Below are positions 63,418 to 64,000 of a stretch of 64,000 bases of DNA, piece by piece (the stretch's first letter is position 1; each line of letters begins with the position of its first letter). Both the position numbers and the translations under genes were made by a program. A model generated the notes under the pieces. The model had not been told where the DNA came from. It was given only the letters and a program-made list of their open reading frames with translations, and did not search any database. The DNA comes from Natrinema sp. SYSU A 869 (lineage in GTDB: Archaea > Halobacteriota > Halobacteria > Halobacteriales > Natrialbaceae), in NCBI RefSeq assembly GCF_019879105.1, contig NZ_CP082247.1, positions 372,001 through 436,000 of the forward strand. Direction: 5' to 3'.

Positions 63418-64000
63418 ATGGCCCAGTGTGATGAATCGAACTGTAGGGGAGACGAGGACTTCTCGCACACGTGCTCATACTGCGGTGGACGCTACTGTTC
63501 TGATCATCGGATGCCGGAGGCACACAGCTGTCCAGCGCTCGCGACGGCATCAACTCAAGGTCTGGACTTCCGTGGCGGGACGATCAGCGACCTTGAGGAA
63601 AGGAGAGAGGCATCGACAAGTGAGAAAAAGCAGTGCACAGAGTGTTCAAACTTTGTTCCACCTGACAAGGATCTCTGTCTGTCGTGTCGTCGTGATCCGA
63701 TTGATGATACAAGTCCTGACGTTTCGATCAAGACGGGCGACCCCGAGCCAGAGCAGTCGACCGAATCCAGTACAGGCCCAGGGTTCTTGACATCGATCAA
63801 ATTCCGCCTCGAGATGGTCGGGATCCGTGTCCGCGGTTGGATGCGGTCGGTCGTCCAGTTCGGATCGATCGGCATGTTCCTACTCGGCATATACGCGATC
63901 GTGAAAGCGTACGCAACGGTTTCGTTTGGGCCGCTGACGTTCCTCGAATTCGAGGTGCCCGCCGCATTCGGTTCGTCCAGGATGACGCTGCTGGTCGGTG
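63418..64000 (+). CDS. AN1-like zinc-finger membrane protein, cut by window end
   Basis: The frame is open from ATG 63418 to the end of the window, at least 194 residues. The front CDESNCRGDEDFSHTCSYCG and GRYCSDHRMPEAHSC has the Cys/His spacing of an AN1-type zinc finger. A second knuckle pair CTECSNFVPPDKDLCLSC follows near residue 73. After a linker, a membrane helix region (SVVQFGSIGMFLLGIYAIVK) begins. Such proteins are frequent in haloarchaeal proviruses near small integrases. TTATAATAATTATATC directly upstream is a promoter candidate. The 3' end is not visible. Confidence 0.7.
   Translation, partial: MAQCDESNCRGDEDFSHTCSYCGGRYCSDHRMPEAHSCPALATASTQGLDFRGGTISDLEERREASTSEKKQCTECSNFVPPDKDLCLSCRRDPIDDTSPDVSIKTGDPEPEQSTESSTGPGFLTSIKFRLEMVGIRVRGWMRSVVQFGSIGMFLLGIYAIVKAYATVSFGPLTFLEFEVPAAFGSSRMTLLVG

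Noticed and set aside
1-64000. CRISPR arrays
   Set aside because: The repeated motifs found (origin boxes, 26-bp palindromes, hairpin clusters) are irregularly spaced and lack the regular repeat-spacer pattern; no cas gene is seen.
1-64000. tRNA genes as integration sites for the integrases
   Set aside because: I found no stretch with a convincing T-arm, anticodon arm and acceptor stem; the attachment sites remain unknown.

Overview
The window looks like accessory DNA of a halophilic archaeon (class Halobacteria). The predicted proteins are very acidic. There are Tat-type lipoproteins, archaeal basal transcription factors (two TFBs and a broken TBP), a HTH_10 regulator, a HalOD1 protein, an Orc1/Cdc6 initiator with origin boxes, and haloarchaeal IS families. 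The origin, the multiple TFBs and the high density of insertions, relics and defence genes suggest a plasmid, a megaplasmid or an integrated-plasmid region rather than core chromosome. I saw no rRNA, tRNA or CRISPR array.

Layout. 0-9.2 kb: ordinary small genes (lipoprotein, methyltransferase, DUF1330, cupin) broken up by three copies of a ~385-bp IS200/IS605-type non-autonomous element, a more degraded relative, and an integrase relic. 9.4-15.3 kb: thiamine-binding protein, small zinc-finger proteins, regulators, a tbp pseudogene, an IS6-type insertion sequence carrying an inserted hairpin cluster, a Fic/Doc-like protein and a nuclease relic. 15.5-20.4 kb: a plasmid-type replication module (orc1/cdc6 with origin repeats on both sides), small plasmid genes, a truncated ArdC-like gene and a TFB. 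20.5-25.4 kb: a minus-strand defence operon made of an SF2 helicase, a tiny protein, a DndD-like SMC ATPase, a Dnd-associated-like protein and a two-repeat protein. 25.8-28.6 kb: a homing-endonuclease-like orphan, a pseudogene split by a MITE with a perfect 8-bp target duplication, and an unknown gene.

28.8-49.6 kb is the main feature, a large Dpd-type (7-deazaguanine-in-DNA) restriction-modification locus. It holds an SF2 helicase, a HhH protein, a DpdA-like transglycosylase, a decayed gene, a 1595-residue helicase with a DUF1998-like end, an unknown protein, and DpdG-, DpdH-, DpdI-, DpdJ- and DpdK-like proteins. Most of the genes from 34.8 kb onward overlap or nearly touch. The DpdA-like protein has both TGT catalytic aspartates and also an exact copy of the ArcS amidinotransferase signature. 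This suggests that one protein could insert preQ0 into DNA and convert it to archaeosine. No DpdB- or DpdC-like gene is seen. A PIN nuclease with a SocA/DUF4065-like partner and an unknown gene follow (50.1-52.8 kb).

53-64 kb: a second TFB, then two provirus/plasmid-like segments, each headed by a tyrosine integrase. The left integrase is a decayed copy of the right one. Between them lies a row of unrelated cargo genes (response regulator, small and membrane proteins, lipoprotein, HEPN protein, TPR-transmembrane protein). These are separated by six copies of an intergenic repeat whose core is a 26-bp palindrome, GTCCGA-N14-TCGGAC. Many genes here and at the left end carry single-base frameshifts or nonsense codons, so the island is either decaying or contains assembly errors. 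All family assignments are by eye, without database searches.
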